From the NCBI RefSeq assembly GCF_008124765.1, contig NZ_VNHS01000002.1:310001-374000 (forward strand): a DNA stretch of 64,000 bases, in the 5' to 3' direction. Both the position numbers and the translations under genes were made by a program. Source of the stretch: Paenibacillus methanolicus. GTDB taxonomy: Bacteria > Bacillota > Bacilli > Paenibacillales > Paenibacillaceae. This document shows, piece after piece, positions 16,909 to 25,861 of this stretch. Position 1 is the stretch's first letter. Each line of letters starts with the position of its first letter. Under the pieces are notes generated by a model. It was not told the DNA's origin, did no database searches, and worked only from the letters and a program-made list of their open reading frames with translations.

Positions 16909-18423
16909 TTAAGCCGATTGGGTCGTCGGTTCGATCAGGCTATTGCCGAGCAGGGAACGGAAACGGTCTCCGTCGATCGTCTCTTCCAGGATCAGAACGT
17001 CCAGCGATTGCAGGAAGACATGACGTTGTTCATTGAGCATAAGCTTCACGCGGTTCATTAATTCGTCGAGAATCGCCGCGTTCACGTGCGCCCACTTATC
17101 CGGCGTCATCATCGAGTTGTCGACGATGCCCATCTCGGTCAGGCCGGATTCCACCATGGAGCGGACGATGCTCATCGCTTGATCGAAGTCGCCGCGAGAA
17201 CCGGTGCTGCGTTCGCCATAGAACAACTCTTCCGCGGCGGCGCCGCCAAGCGCCACCATGATCTGGCCTTCCAGGAAGGCACGGGTGTACAAATAACGGT
17301 CCTGTTGCGGATTGTGACGCACATATCCTAACGCCTGACCGCGAGGCGACAACGCGACTTGAGACACGCTGCCCGGACGTACGAGTTCTGCCGTGATCGC
17401 GTGGCCCAGCTCGTGCAGCGCGACGCGCTCGCGCTCTTCCTTCGTCGCTTCGCGGTCGGTGCGCTCGCCCATCATGACTTTATCGATCGCCATCGACAGA
17501 TGGCGGTTCGAGATCGTGTCGCTCTCTTCGCGCAGCGCATAGATCGCGGCCTCGTTCATGACGCTCTCAAGCTGGGCGCCGGAGAAACCGAACGATTCCG
17601 ACGCGACTTTCTCCAAATCCGTCTCTTCCGCCAGCGGTTTATTGCGGGCATGAATGCTCAGAATATGCGAGCGGCCTTTCTTATCCGGCAAGTCGACCGT
17701 GATATGGCGGTCGAAACGACCCGGGCGCAACAGCGCCGAATCGAGCATTTCCTTCCGGTTCGTGGCCGCGATAAGCAGGATCCGCGGCGATTCCGTCGTA
17801 TGAATGCCGTCCATCTCCGTCAAAAGCTGGTTCAGCGTCTGATCGTATTCGCGATGCTGGCCGCCGTCGCGTTTGCCGCCGATAACATCGATCTCGTCGA
17901 TGAAGACGACCGCGCTCGTCTTGTTTGCTTTGATCGCCTTCTGACGCGCTTCCTTGAACAGGTCGCGGATGCGGCTCGCGCCGACGCCGACGTACATCTC
18001 GACGAACTCCGCGCCCGAGGCGGCTACGTAGATGGAGTCCGTATAATACGCCGCTGCTTTGGCAAGCAGCGTCTTGCCCGTTCCCGGAGGGCCTGTCAAC
18101 AAGATGCCCTTCAGCGGACGAATGCCCATCTTCGTGATCTGCTCTTCATGAACCAGAAAATCGAGCGCTTCGATCAGCTCTTGCTTCGCGCGGTCTTGTC
18201 CGCCAATCTCTTCGAAGGACAGCGGCGTGGTCGGGCGCACCTTCGTTCTCTTGTCGCCGCCGATGGCGGCCAGGTTGCCCCGCGATCGCGCCACATAGAT
18301 GACGCCCGTCAAGATCGCGGCGGACAGCACGAGCGGCATAATATTAATATGCGCGACGAACTGAAGGAAAATAATCAGGACCGGAATAAAGCCAATCGCG
18401 ATTTCCTTCGAATAATTACGCAT
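16909..18423 (-). CDS. FtsH-like membrane AAA+ zinc metalloprotease (short paralogue)
   Basis: A 504-residue AAA+ protease. Two membrane spans sit close together at about 8-24 and 29-46, with almost no extracytoplasmic domain between them, unlike canonical FtsH. Walker A G-P-P-G-T-G-K-T is at 111-118, pore loop F-V-E-M-Y-V-G-V-G near 140-148, Walker B F-I-D-E-I-D near 174-179, and zinc motif H-E-L-G-H at 337-341 with the third-ligand Asp region near 412. The catalytic set is complete. Total length is about 130 residues below the B. subtilis FtsH. Eight bases overlap the preceding small membrane gene, suggesting they work together. Confidence 0.87.
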   Translation of the reverse strand: MRNYSKEIAIGFIPVLIIFLQFVAHINIMPLVLSAAILTGVIYVARSRGNLAAIGGDKRTKVRPTTPLSFEEIGGQDRAKQELIEALDFLVHEEQITKMGIRPLKGILLTGPPGTGKTLLAKAAAYYTDSIYVAASGAEFVEMYVGVGASRIRDLFKEARQKAIKANKTSAVVFIDEIDVIGGKRDGGQHREYDQTLNQLLTEMDGIHTTESPRILLIAATNRKEMLDSALLRPGRFDRHITVDLPDKKGRSHILSIHARNKPLAEETDLEKVASESFGFSGAQLESVMNEAAIYALREESDTISNRHLSMAIDKVMMGERTDREATKEERERVALHELGHAITAELVRPGSVSQVALSPRGQALGYVRHNPQQDRYLYTRAFLEGQIMVALGGAAAEELFYGERSTGSRGDFDQAMSIVRSMVESGLTEMGIVDNSMMTPDKWAHVNAAILDELMNRVKLMLNEQRHVFLQSLDVLILEETIDGDRFRSLLGNSLIEPTTQSA

Positions 18424-18952
18424 TAGGCCACACCCCCAATTGATTTGGCGTACGAGGCAAAATCACGTGTTTGACCGCCTCGCCATCCTTCAAGGTAATG
18501 TACACGTTCTTATCGTCCATCTCCGACGTAGCGGTAACGCCTTTATATTCTTGTTCGATCGCGGCCATAGCGGCCGGAATTTGCGCATATTGCCGATTCT
18601 CCATCGCCTGCGCGATATCGAACAGCTTAGCCGACCAAATATCGTTCAATGTCTCGTCCGCCTGCTTGTTCTCAATTTGAAGTTCAAGCGTGCGATCGCC
18701 GATGACCGTATCGCCTTTCTCCGCAATGGTGTCATACACTTTGCGAATGTTCGCGTCCGGCTTCAGCGTCAACTGGACCGTCACGTTCTCGCGGCCGACG
18801 ACCGGCGTAGCCGCGGTCACGCCCGGCACTTCGTTCACGATCTGCTCCAAAGGCTGGACCGTCGCCACGTTACGGTATGCATACCATCCCCCGACAAGCA
18901 AAGATGCGGATAATACGGCGGTCATCACCGTTGGAACGACTTTTATTCTCAT
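18416..18952 (-). CDS. Conserved membrane-anchored protein of unknown function, partner of FtsH-like protease
   Basis: A 178-residue protein with an N-terminal membrane span (about 6-22) and an extracytoplasmic alpha/beta domain with a V-N-E-V-P-G-V and T-V-Q-L-T-L-K-P-D pattern. I do not recognise a named family. Its stop overlaps the protease start by 8 bases, so the two are co-translated. With the protease lacking an external domain, this protein could supply an external sensor or adaptor; that is inference. ATG 18952 is preferred over an upstream in-frame ATG because GAGGGGG lies before it. Confidence 0.72.
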   Translation of the reverse strand: MRIKVVPTVMTAVLSASLLVGGWYAYRNVATVQPLEQIVNEVPGVTAATPVVGRENVTVQLTLKPDANIRKVYDTIAEKGDTVIGDRTLELQIENKQADETLNDIWSAKLFDIAQAMENRQYAQIPAAMAAIEQEYKGVTATSEMDDKNVYITLKDGEAVKHVILPRTPNQLGVWPNA

Positions 18953-19170
18953 GGCTGAAAAGCCCCCTCTCGCAGATTCGGACAATTATCCATCTATTCC
19001 GATATAAATAATGAATTTCTAAAGTAAAGCATATCACATATGGATGAGCGAACGCTCGTGTAAGTGCTGGCAGCGTTGGCAGTGTTCTTCGCAGCCTTTT
19101 TGTCTGTCCATTCGCGATTCCTTAACCTGAACTTAGTTTAACGCATCCCGCGTGATTATTCATGAATCAA

Positions 19171-19196
19171 AATGTTCCACGGCACAATGTTCCACG
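19171..19196. repeat. Direct repeat in intergenic region
   Basis: AATGTTCCACG occurs twice with a 15-base period between the ypmB terminator and the promoter region of the FtsH-like operon. It could be a tandem regulator site. Confidence 0.35.
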
Positions 19197-19213
19197 CATT
19201 ATTCCGCTGAGAG

Positions 19214-19244
19214 CAAAAAAAGCCGCTGCGGCTGCAGCGGCTTA
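19214..19244 (-). terminator. Terminator after ypmB
   Basis: AAGCCGCTGC pairs with GCAGCGGCTT around an AGCC loop region, followed by TTTTTTTGC on the minus strand. It begins 7 bases past the ypmB stop and closes the pan-dinG-rex-mtaD-ypmB series. Confidence 0.85.
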
Positions 19245-19250
19245 CGTCGG

Positions 19251-19781
19251 TTATTGCTTCGGCAAGTTGTAGGTAATGATATAACCGCCGTCGTTGTACC
19301 GATAGAAATCATAATAATACAAGAGCTCGCCGGATTGATCGCGGGCGTAGAACAACTCCCAGACCGGCTGACCCTCCAGAATCCCAAGCTGCATATGCTT
19401 CAGCTCGGCATCCGGCTTTCCTTGGAAAAATTGCTCCTTCAGCTGGGCTCTGATGACGCTATCCTTCTTCTTGCGCACGATATACTGATCCAGCTTCTCG
19501 CCGGTCAGCCAGACGACGGCGTCGTCGCCGTCCCCATCTTTCCCCTCGACGACCCAAGCCGTCGTATCCCATACGTACTTGTAGGCATCCTTCGTCGATA
19601 CGAGGCCGGCAATATGTTTCGCCTGCCACTTCGCCTGGTTCTCTTCCTCCCACCTTGGGCCTTGAACGTGCATGTAATAAGCGTTAAGGCCGACCAGCAG
19701 CGTCACCAGGACGACCGCTGAAAATAACGCAATCCGCACCGGCGTCCAAAACGGAAGACGTTTGCGACGTACCGTACGCAT
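19251..19781 (-). CDS. ypmB: YpmB/TseB-like cell wall-associated membrane protein
   Basis: A 176-residue single-span protein: basic N-terminus (R-T-V-R-R-K-R), membrane helix about 16-34, then an external domain of two PepSY-like repeats (DUF5590 type) with L-V-S-T-K-D-A-Y-K-Y-V and Y-Y-Y-D-F-Y. In B. subtilis YpmB (TseB) interacts with PBP2A and affects cell elongation. The start overlaps the mtaD stop by one base (TAATG). The neighbourhood (dinG upstream, asnS region nearby) matches B. subtilis order. Confidence 0.8.
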   Translation of the reverse strand: MRTVRRKRLPFWTPVRIALFSAVVLVTLLVGLNAYYMHVQGPRWEEENQAKWQAKHIAGLVSTKDAYKYVWDTTAWVVEGKDGDGDDAVVWLTGEKLDQYIVRKKKDSVIRAQLKEQFFQGKPDAELKHMQLGILEGQPVWELFYARDQSGELLYYYDFYRYNDGGYIITYNLPKQ

Positions 19782-21082
19782 TAACGGGCGAGCAGCCCTT
19801 CGAACGCGCGTTGGGCCTCGGCCATAATCTTCTGCTCGTCGAGCAGCGTGCACACGCCGGACTTGACGACCTGACGGCCATCAACCCAGACATGCGCAAC
19901 GTCGCGTCCGGAACCGCTGTACACGAGATGCGAGACGATTTCCGTCTGCGGGTAAAAATGCGGCTGTTCCGTGTTGATGGCGATGAAATCGGCTTTCATG
20001 CCGGCTTTAAGCGCACCGATTTCGTCCGCTTGCCAAATCGCCCGAGCGCCGTAGACGGTTCCCATCCGCAGCGCTTCCATGGCAGGAACCGCCGTCGGAT
20101 CGCCGGAGACGCCTTTGTGAATAAGCGCCGCGATGCGGATCTCGTCGAACAGGTCCAGGTTGTTGTTGCTAGCAGCGCTGTCGGTGCCAAGCGATACGGT
20201 CACGCCCGCTTTCAGCAGATCCGGTACGCGCGCGACTCCGCTCGCCAGCTTCAGGTTCGATGCGGGGTTGTGAGAGATCGCTACGCCGCGTTCGGCCAGC
20301 AGCGCGATCTCGTCATCGTTCAAGTGCACGGCATGCGCCACGAGCGACGGCCGCGAAAAGAAGCCCAGCTTATCCAGATGCTCTACGGGGCGGGTGCCGT
20401 AATCGTTGACGTTCTGCTGCACCTCTGCCGCGGATTCGGACATGTGGGTATGAAGCGGCACGTCCAGCTCATGCGCCGCGGCTACGATCCGCTCGATGTA
20501 ATCAGGCGGACACGTGTAAGGCGCATGCGGCGAAAGCATCGTGCGAATCCGTCCGTTTGCTTGACCGTTCCACTCTTTGGCGAACTGCTTCGCTTCTTCG
20601 AGCTTCGCGGTTTGCTCCGCCGGCGAGCAAAGTCCGATCACGCCGCGCGTTAGTACGCCCCGCATCCCCGATTGTTCCACCACTTTAGCCAAGATCGGCA
20701 TCCGGTCGTACATGTCTACGAACGTCGTCGTACCGGACTTCAGCATTTCGATCACGGCCAGAGCATTACCCCAGTGCGCGTCTTCGTCGCCGAATTTCCC
20801 TTCCATCGGCCACATTTTGTCCTGCAGCCACACTTGCAGCGCTTCGTCGTCCGAATATCCCCGCAGGAGCGACATCGCCGAATGCGCATGCGTATTGATC
20901 AGGCCCGGCATGAAGACCAGACCTTGGCCGTTGATTCGTTCCGCCCCTTCGGGAACTGGCGACGGAGCTGCCTCGCCTATGTATGTAATGCGGTCGTTCT
21001 CCACGACCATATGGCCTTTCACCAAAGGCTGATTATCGTCCATCGTGACGAACGTGCCGTTCTCAATCCACAACCGGTTCAT
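19781..21082 (-). CDS. mtaD: 5-methylthioadenosine/S-adenosylhomocysteine deaminase family amidohydrolase
   Basis: A 433-residue amidohydrolase of the MTA/SAH deaminase group. Metal ligands and catalytic residues are present: I-N-T-H-A-H near 62-67, H-T-H-M-S-E-S near 210, H-A-V-H near 255 and S-L-G-T-D-S near 300. The enzyme deaminates adenosine-like nucleosides to inosine analogues. In bacteria with the futalosine menaquinone route, related deaminases act on aminofutalosine, a notable coincidence given mqnA at 58.7 kb. ATG 21082 has AAGGAGA upstream and overlaps rex by 20 bases. Confidence 0.85.
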   Translation of the reverse strand: MNRLWIENGTFVTMDDNQPLVKGHMVVENDRITYIGEAAPSPVPEGAERINGQGLVFMPGLINTHAHSAMSLLRGYSDDEALQVWLQDKMWPMEGKFGDEDAHWGNALAVIEMLKSGTTTFVDMYDRMPILAKVVEQSGMRGVLTRGVIGLCSPAEQTAKLEEAKQFAKEWNGQANGRIRTMLSPHAPYTCPPDYIERIVAAAHELDVPLHTHMSESAAEVQQNVNDYGTRPVEHLDKLGFFSRPSLVAHAVHLNDDEIALLAERGVAISHNPASNLKLASGVARVPDLLKAGVTVSLGTDSAASNNNLDLFDEIRIAALIHKGVSGDPTAVPAMEALRMGTVYGARAIWQADEIGALKAGMKADFIAINTEQPHFYPQTEIVSHLVYSGSGRDVAHVWVDGRQVVKSGVCTLLDEQKIMAEAQRAFEGLLAR

Positions 21083-21722
21083 TCTCGGTCTCTCCTTCTT
21101 TCTCCAAATAGTACGCCAAACTGAGCAGATCCCGCGTAAAATCCGCATAGTGAATGCGGACATGCTCTGGCACGCGCAGAATAACAGGCGCGAAGTTCAA
21201 TATGCCTTCGACGCCTGCCTCCACGAACCGGTCCGCTACGTTCTGCGCTTCGAATGCCGGTACCGTAATGATGCCGATTCGGATGTTCAGTTCTTGCACT
21301 TTCTCGATCAGACTGTCCATCGGCAGTACGGTCAAACTGTTGATCTTCGTGCCGACGATCGGCGCATGCGCGTCGAATACCGCCGTTATCTTCATATTAT
21401 CCTTCAAATACGTATTATAATTGCACAACGCGCGGCCTAAATTACCGGCGCCTACCAATCCGACGCTCAGCGGCTGATCCAACTTCAGAATTTGCCTGAT
21501 TTTCTCGATCAAATACGAAACGTCGTAACCAATGCCTTTGCGCCCGAATTCGCCGAAATAAGCCAAATCCTTGCGGATTTGCGCCGGATTCAAATCCAGC
21601 TTGTTGCCCAGCTCTTGGGAGGAAACAGTCTGGATGTCGCGCTTGTGCAATTCGCCGAGCACTTGAAGATAGACCGGCAGCCGGCGCACGACGGCTTCGG
21701 AAATTTTGAACGTCTTCGTCAT
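21063..21722 (-). CDS. rex: Redox-sensing transcriptional repressor Rex
   Basis: A 219-residue regulator that binds operators when NADH is low and releases DNA when NADH is high. The N-terminal winged helix spans about 1-75 (T-V-S-S-Q-E-L and Q-I-R-K-D-L-A-Y-F-G-E-F-G-R-K-G-I-G-Y). The Rossmann NADH domain starts at G-L-V-G-A-G-N-L-G-R-A-L near 88-99. GAGGAGG precedes the ATG, which overlaps the dinG stop (ATGA). A candidate operator is upstream of hbd. Confidence 0.96.
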   Translation of the reverse strand: MTKTFKISEAVVRRLPVYLQVLGELHKRDIQTVSSQELGNKLDLNPAQIRKDLAYFGEFGRKGIGYDVSYLIEKIRQILKLDQPLSVGLVGAGNLGRALCNYNTYLKDNMKITAVFDAHAPIVGTKINSLTVLPMDSLIEKVQELNIRIGIITVPAFEAQNVADRFVEAGVEGILNFAPVILRVPEHVRIHYADFTRDLLSLAYYLEKEGETENEPVVD

Positions 21723-24586
21723 GTGCGAACCTCCTCTCCTGCTTCGGTGGATAGCCAATCGCGGATGCGCGGCACGATTTGATCCAAATGCATCGTCTCG
21801 ATCTTCGGCCCCGGCAGCGAATAAAGGAAATACTTTCCGTAATACGTATCGATGACGCGCGTGTCGTAGATGAGCACGATGCCTTTGTCCTTCGAGGTGC
21901 GCACGAGCCGGCCGAAGCCTTGCTTAAATTTGATGACGGCTTGCGGCACCGACAGCTTCATGAACGGGTTCTGCTTCTGCTGCTGCAACAGCTCCGACTT
22001 CGCTTCGATTAGCGGATGATTCGGAGGCTGGAACGGCAGCCGGACGATGGCGAGGCATGTCAACGCATCGCCGGGGATATCGACGCCTTCCCAGAAGCTG
22101 CTCGTCCCCAGCAGCACGGATTTGGCCTGCTGTTGAAACCGCTTGGTCAGCTTGCTCCGGTTGCCGCTGTCGATGCCTTGCCCGATGAGCTGAATGCCGC
22201 TTGATGCCAGCAATTCCTTCAGCGGATCGTACACCTGCTTCAACATCCGGTACGAGGTGAACAGCACGAGCATGCGTCCTTTGGTCTCCACGGCCGTATC
22301 GGCTAGCGACTTGATTAGCAGTTCGTTAAAGTAAGGATCGCCGGCGGCCCCTTTCAATACGGGCAAATTACGCGGGATAACGACGAGCGCCTGTTCCCGA
22401 TAGTTGAACGGAGAAGGCAGCTGAACCGTCTTGAGACGCCCGTTCTTCTCGTCTTCCGCAAGTCCAAGCTGCTCCGCCGCATACTGGAACGATTTCTGCA
22501 CCGATAACGTCGCGGACGTGAGCACGACGCTCTTCTTCGCATCGAAGAAGTGGCTACGCAGCTGCTCGCTGACATCGGCCGGCACGGCGTACAGATGGAT
22601 GGATTTTGCCCTGAAATTCGTATTTCCTTCCAGCCAATACACCGTATCGGCCTTATCCGCTTTCATGAAGGTGCGCAGCTCGTCGCGTGCTCGGGTTAAA
22701 TCCTTGACGGTTCCGCTCAAATCCGTCACCATTGCGGCGATCGTCGTATCGTCGACATCTTCTTTTATTTCGCTGAACACTTTATCGAGCGTCCGCACGA
22801 TTTTGCTCAAATGTCCGTGAACGCTCTCTTCCACGATTTGCGCGTCGCCCCAACCTTTCGGCAAATTACCGTGACGCAGTCGGAGCACTAGCTGCCCCGT
22901 CTCCGCGGAATCGGACTGGCCGCTGCCCATCATCGCGTACAGCAGCTCGTACAACCGGTCCCAGTCGTCGCGAAGATCGCCGAAGTCGGGGAGAATATCA
23001 TCGATTTTCTCTCTCCACGCGAGCGATTTGTCGGAAGGTTCTCCTGCCAGCTTATGAATGAGGCTGACTAACTGCCCGTTGCGCGCGTCCTTGGCCAATC
23101 GAACAAGGGGATGCTGCACGGATAAATACGAAATCTGCGTACCGAGATGTTTGCCTGCCACTTCCTCGAGATGATGCGCCTCGTCCACGATCAATTGCTC
23201 GTAGCCCGGAAGAAGCCGATGATCGGCCCGGATGTCGGTGAATAGCATAGAATGGTTCGTTATGACGACGTCCGCCAAATTCGCTTCCTGCTTCGCGCGA
23301 TGATAATAACAACGCTTGAACCAAGGACAGCTCCGATTCAGGCAAGAGTCCGCGTCGCTGGCGACAGTCCCCCAGAATTCCGACCCTTTATTGCCGAAAT
23401 TCAGTTCCTCTTGATCGCCGTGTCCGGTCTCCGACAGCCATACGACCATTTGCGAAGCCGTAATCCGGTCTTCCGTCGGCGAAGCAAAATCGTGCATGTT
23501 CACCTTGCCTTCGAATTTGCGGAGGCACAAGTAATTACCTCGGCCTTTGAAGATCGCCGCACGGAACGGAGCGGGCATCACCTGCTGCAATAAAGGCAGG
23601 TCCCGCTGGCGCAGTTGTTCCTGCAGATTAATCGTATGCGTGCTAACGACTATCTTCTTATCCTGCTGGATACCATAAAATAGAGCGGGGATCAGGTAAC
23701 CGAGCGATTTGCCCGTTCCCGTTCCCGCTTCAATGAGTAAATGCCGATTCTGCTCGAGCGCAGCCAGCACCTCATCGAACATTATATTTTGAGGCTCCCG
23801 TTCCTCGTAACCGGGGATGAGCGCCTTGATATTCTCTTTTAATCCGCCGAGAAATTGGTCGAACGTCCAGTCCGCTACGGGGATGTCAACGCCTTCGCGC
23901 GGCGGTTGTTCTTCCGTCCAATCGCCCGCTTGCATCGCGAATTGCCTAAAATATTGATAGGCATCCGAATCCACGGAAGACATTGTCTCCTTACGGATCG
24001 CGATCTCGTTCACGAACCAGCCGGTATCGTCGATGGCATCTCCAAGCAGCGATGCAATGCGCTGCAGCGTTAACAACGGCAATCGTTCCAGCTTGCGGTA
24101 ACATTCCGCGAACAGTTCGGCGGTTGCCATCGCGTCGCTATCGGCCCTGTGATGCTGATCGTGCACGATGCCGAAATGCTCCGTAACCGACCCCAATTGA
24201 TACGACGTGAGCGTCGGATATAGAATCCGTAGCATGTCGATCGTATCCAGTTTACGGCCGTCGAAGGTCATATATCCGCTTCGGTCCAGCGCCTGGTTCA
24301 AGAAGCCGGCGTCAAAACCGACGTTATGCGCGACCAGAACCGCGTCGTCCAGCAGCGGGATGACTTCAAGCAGCACTTCGTCGATCGGCTTCGCCTCGGC
24401 CACCATCTCGTCATCGATGCCCGTAAGCTGGGTTATAAAAACCGGAATCGGAATGGTCGGCTTGACGAAGCTGCTGTACGACCGAATCGTCTGCATCTCC
24501 TCGTCAAGCAGCACCAGTCCGACTTGTATAATTTCATCGCCGGCCCCATGGCCGGTCGTCTCTAGATCCAAAACCGCATAGTTCAT
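21719..24586 (-). CDS. dinG: ATP-dependent helicase/exonuclease DinG
   Basis: A 955-residue XPD-like protein fused to an N-terminal DEDDh exonuclease domain (D-L-E-T-T-G at 7-12, H-N-V-G-F-D near 87). The helicase part has Walker A A-G-T-G-T-G-K-S at 287-294, D-E-A-H-H at 468-472 and R-L-P-F-Q-P-P/G-F-G-R-L-V-R motifs near the C-terminus. Four cysteines at about 354, 415, 420 and 426 fall in the place and spacing of the E. coli DinG iron-sulfur ligands. The fusion is standard for Firmicutes. It lies 27 bases after a TPR gene. Confidence 0.94.
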   Translation of the reverse strand: MNYAVLDLETTGHGAGDEIIQVGLVLLDEEMQTIRSYSSFVKPTIPIPVFITQLTGIDDEMVAEAKPIDEVLLEVIPLLDDAVLVAHNVGFDAGFLNQALDRSGYMTFDGRKLDTIDMLRILYPTLTSYQLGSVTEHFGIVHDQHHRADSDAMATAELFAECYRKLERLPLLTLQRIASLLGDAIDDTGWFVNEIAIRKETMSSVDSDAYQYFRQFAMQAGDWTEEQPPREGVDIPVADWTFDQFLGGLKENIKALIPGYEEREPQNIMFDEVLAALEQNRHLLIEAGTGTGKSLGYLIPALFYGIQQDKKIVVSTHTINLQEQLRQRDLPLLQQVMPAPFRAAIFKGRGNYLCLRKFEGKVNMHDFASPTEDRITASQMVVWLSETGHGDQEELNFGNKGSEFWGTVASDADSCLNRSCPWFKRCYYHRAKQEANLADVVITNHSMLFTDIRADHRLLPGYEQLIVDEAHHLEEVAGKHLGTQISYLSVQHPLVRLAKDARNGQLVSLIHKLAGEPSDKSLAWREKIDDILPDFGDLRDDWDRLYELLYAMMGSGQSDSAETGQLVLRLRHGNLPKGWGDAQIVEESVHGHLSKIVRTLDKVFSEIKEDVDDTTIAAMVTDLSGTVKDLTRARDELRTFMKADKADTVYWLEGNTNFRAKSIHLYAVPADVSEQLRSHFFDAKKSVVLTSATLSVQKSFQYAAEQLGLAEDEKNGRLKTVQLPSPFNYREQALVVIPRNLPVLKGAAGDPYFNELLIKSLADTAVETKGRMLVLFTSYRMLKQVYDPLKELLASSGIQLIGQGIDSGNRSKLTKRFQQQAKSVLLGTSSFWEGVDIPGDALTCLAIVRLPFQPPNHPLIEAKSELLQQQKQNPFMKLSVPQAVIKFKQGFGRLVRTSKDKGIVLIYDTRVIDTYYGKYFLYSLPGPKIETMHLDQIVPRIRDWLSTEAGEEVRT

Positions 24587-24613
24587 CTTCCGCTACTCGA
24601 TCCTCTCCGCAAA

Positions 24614-25363
24614 CTAAAGCTGCCCGCTACCGAAATAAAGAGATAAGTGCCCGTCTTGCTTCTGACATGATTTCAAATTCGATAAAGGGTCGGTAAATGC
24701 CGGGTCAGTCTCGTGCGCCTTCAAGAAATAACGTTCCGCCTGCTCCAAATTCATTCGTACGGCTTGAATACAACCAAGCGCGTTATATCCGAGCGCTTGC
24801 CACTTGGGGTGATCGGTCAGCTCGACGAGCAGTTGAAAATGTCTTTGCGCCTCCTGCCATTGCTGAAGATGCATATGCGTCATCGCAAGGAACAAGCGCG
24901 CCATGTTGTTCTCCGGGGCTGCATCCACCGCTTGCTCGAAGTGGTCGGCGGCCTCTTTGAACATGAATAATTTGAAGTACCCTTGCCCTTTAACCATTAA
25001 TCCCGTTTCGAGGCCGGGATCTTGCATGATCGGCTGCGCCTGTTTCGGCACGGCCGACTGGGACTTCGGCTCGTTCGCCGGTTTCTCGGCAACGGGCTTG
25101 CCGATTGGCGCGGAGGCCGGATCGACGGCCGCGGGCGGAGCGCCGGGCGGTTTGTCCCCGTCCGGCGCGTCCCGGTAGGTGTCTCGGAATTCGGCCAGCT
25201 TCTCCTCGAAGAGAAGCCATTCTTCGATAAACGTGTCGCTCATTGATTTTAGCATGGATAATTGCTCGAAGTACCGTTTCTTTTGATCGAGTTCGGCGCT
25301 GCCAAAATGGATCAAGATTTCGTCAAGCAGTTCGTGCATCGTTGCGAATACATGCTGGAACAT
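24614..25363 (-). CDS. TPR-repeat protein of unknown function
   Basis: About 249 residues. The N-terminal 75 residues are helical. A Pro/Ala-rich linker spans about 75-125. The C-terminal half has about three tetratricopeptide repeats (F-K-E-A-A-D-H-F-E-Q-A, W-Q-E-A-Q-R-H-F-Q-L-L, L-E-Q-A-E-R-Y-F-L-K-A). TPRs mediate protein contacts; the partner is unknown. The ATG 25363 is preferred; a GTG at 25384 would add seven residues. It sits between panD and dinG on the same strand. Confidence 0.75.
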   Translation of the reverse strand: MFQHVFATMHELLDEILIHFGSAELDQKKRYFEQLSMLKSMSDTFIEEWLLFEEKLAEFRDTYRDAPDGDKPPGAPPAAVDPASAPIGKPVAEKPANEPKSQSAVPKQAQPIMQDPGLETGLMVKGQGYFKLFMFKEAADHFEQAVDAAPENNMARLFLAMTHMHLQQWQEAQRHFQLLVELTDHPKWQALGYNALGCIQAVRMNLEQAERYFLKAHETDPAFTDPLSNLKSCQKQDGHLSLYFGSGQL

Positions 25364-25477
25364 CGCCTGCATCCCCACTTTCACGCGTCGAATTTGAGTG
25401 AAATGTTATGCTCATTCTTTGCGCGGGGGATGCTTTTCATACTCCATGGCATTCGTTACACAAACCAGCCAGTCGAA

Positions 25478-25861
25478 TTAAACGGTGACGCCGTGCACCT
25501 CTTCATAATGAGCGTCAACCGGTTTGTTGCCGGCATCCATCAGCACGATCTTCGGCTTGTACTGCCGGGCTTCTTCCTCGGTCATCATACCGTACGAAAT
25601 AATAATAATGTTGTCGCCCGGCTGCACGAGACGCGCCGCGGCGCCGTTCAGACAGATGACGCCGGAACCGCGAGGACCCGTAATGACGTAAGTCTCCAGG
25701 CGCGCCCCGTTATTATTGTTGACGATCTGGACCTTCTCGTTCGCCCAAATATCGGCCAGTTCCATCAGGTCTTCGTCGATCGTGATGCTTCCCACATAAT
25801 TCAAATTCGCTTCCGTCACGGTCGCGCGGTGAATTTTCGATTTCATCATCGTCCTAAACAT
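25478..25861 (-). CDS. panD: Aspartate 1-decarboxylase
   Basis: A 127-residue proenzyme giving beta-alanine for pantothenate. Self-cleavage at the Gly24-Ser25 bond in Y-V-G-S-I-T creates the pyruvoyl group, and the usual [11 protein letters not shown] and N-G-A-A-A-R motifs are intact. ATG 25861 gives the exact family length and has GGAGGTG at good distance. It overlaps panC by 8 bases and is the last gene of panBCD. Confidence 0.96.
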   Translation of the reverse strand: MFRTMMKSKIHRATVTEANLNYVGSITIDEDLMELADIWANEKVQIVNNNNGARLETYVITGPRGSGVICLNGAAARLVQPGDNIIIISYGMMTEEEARQYKPKIVLMDAGNKPVDAHYEEVHGVTV

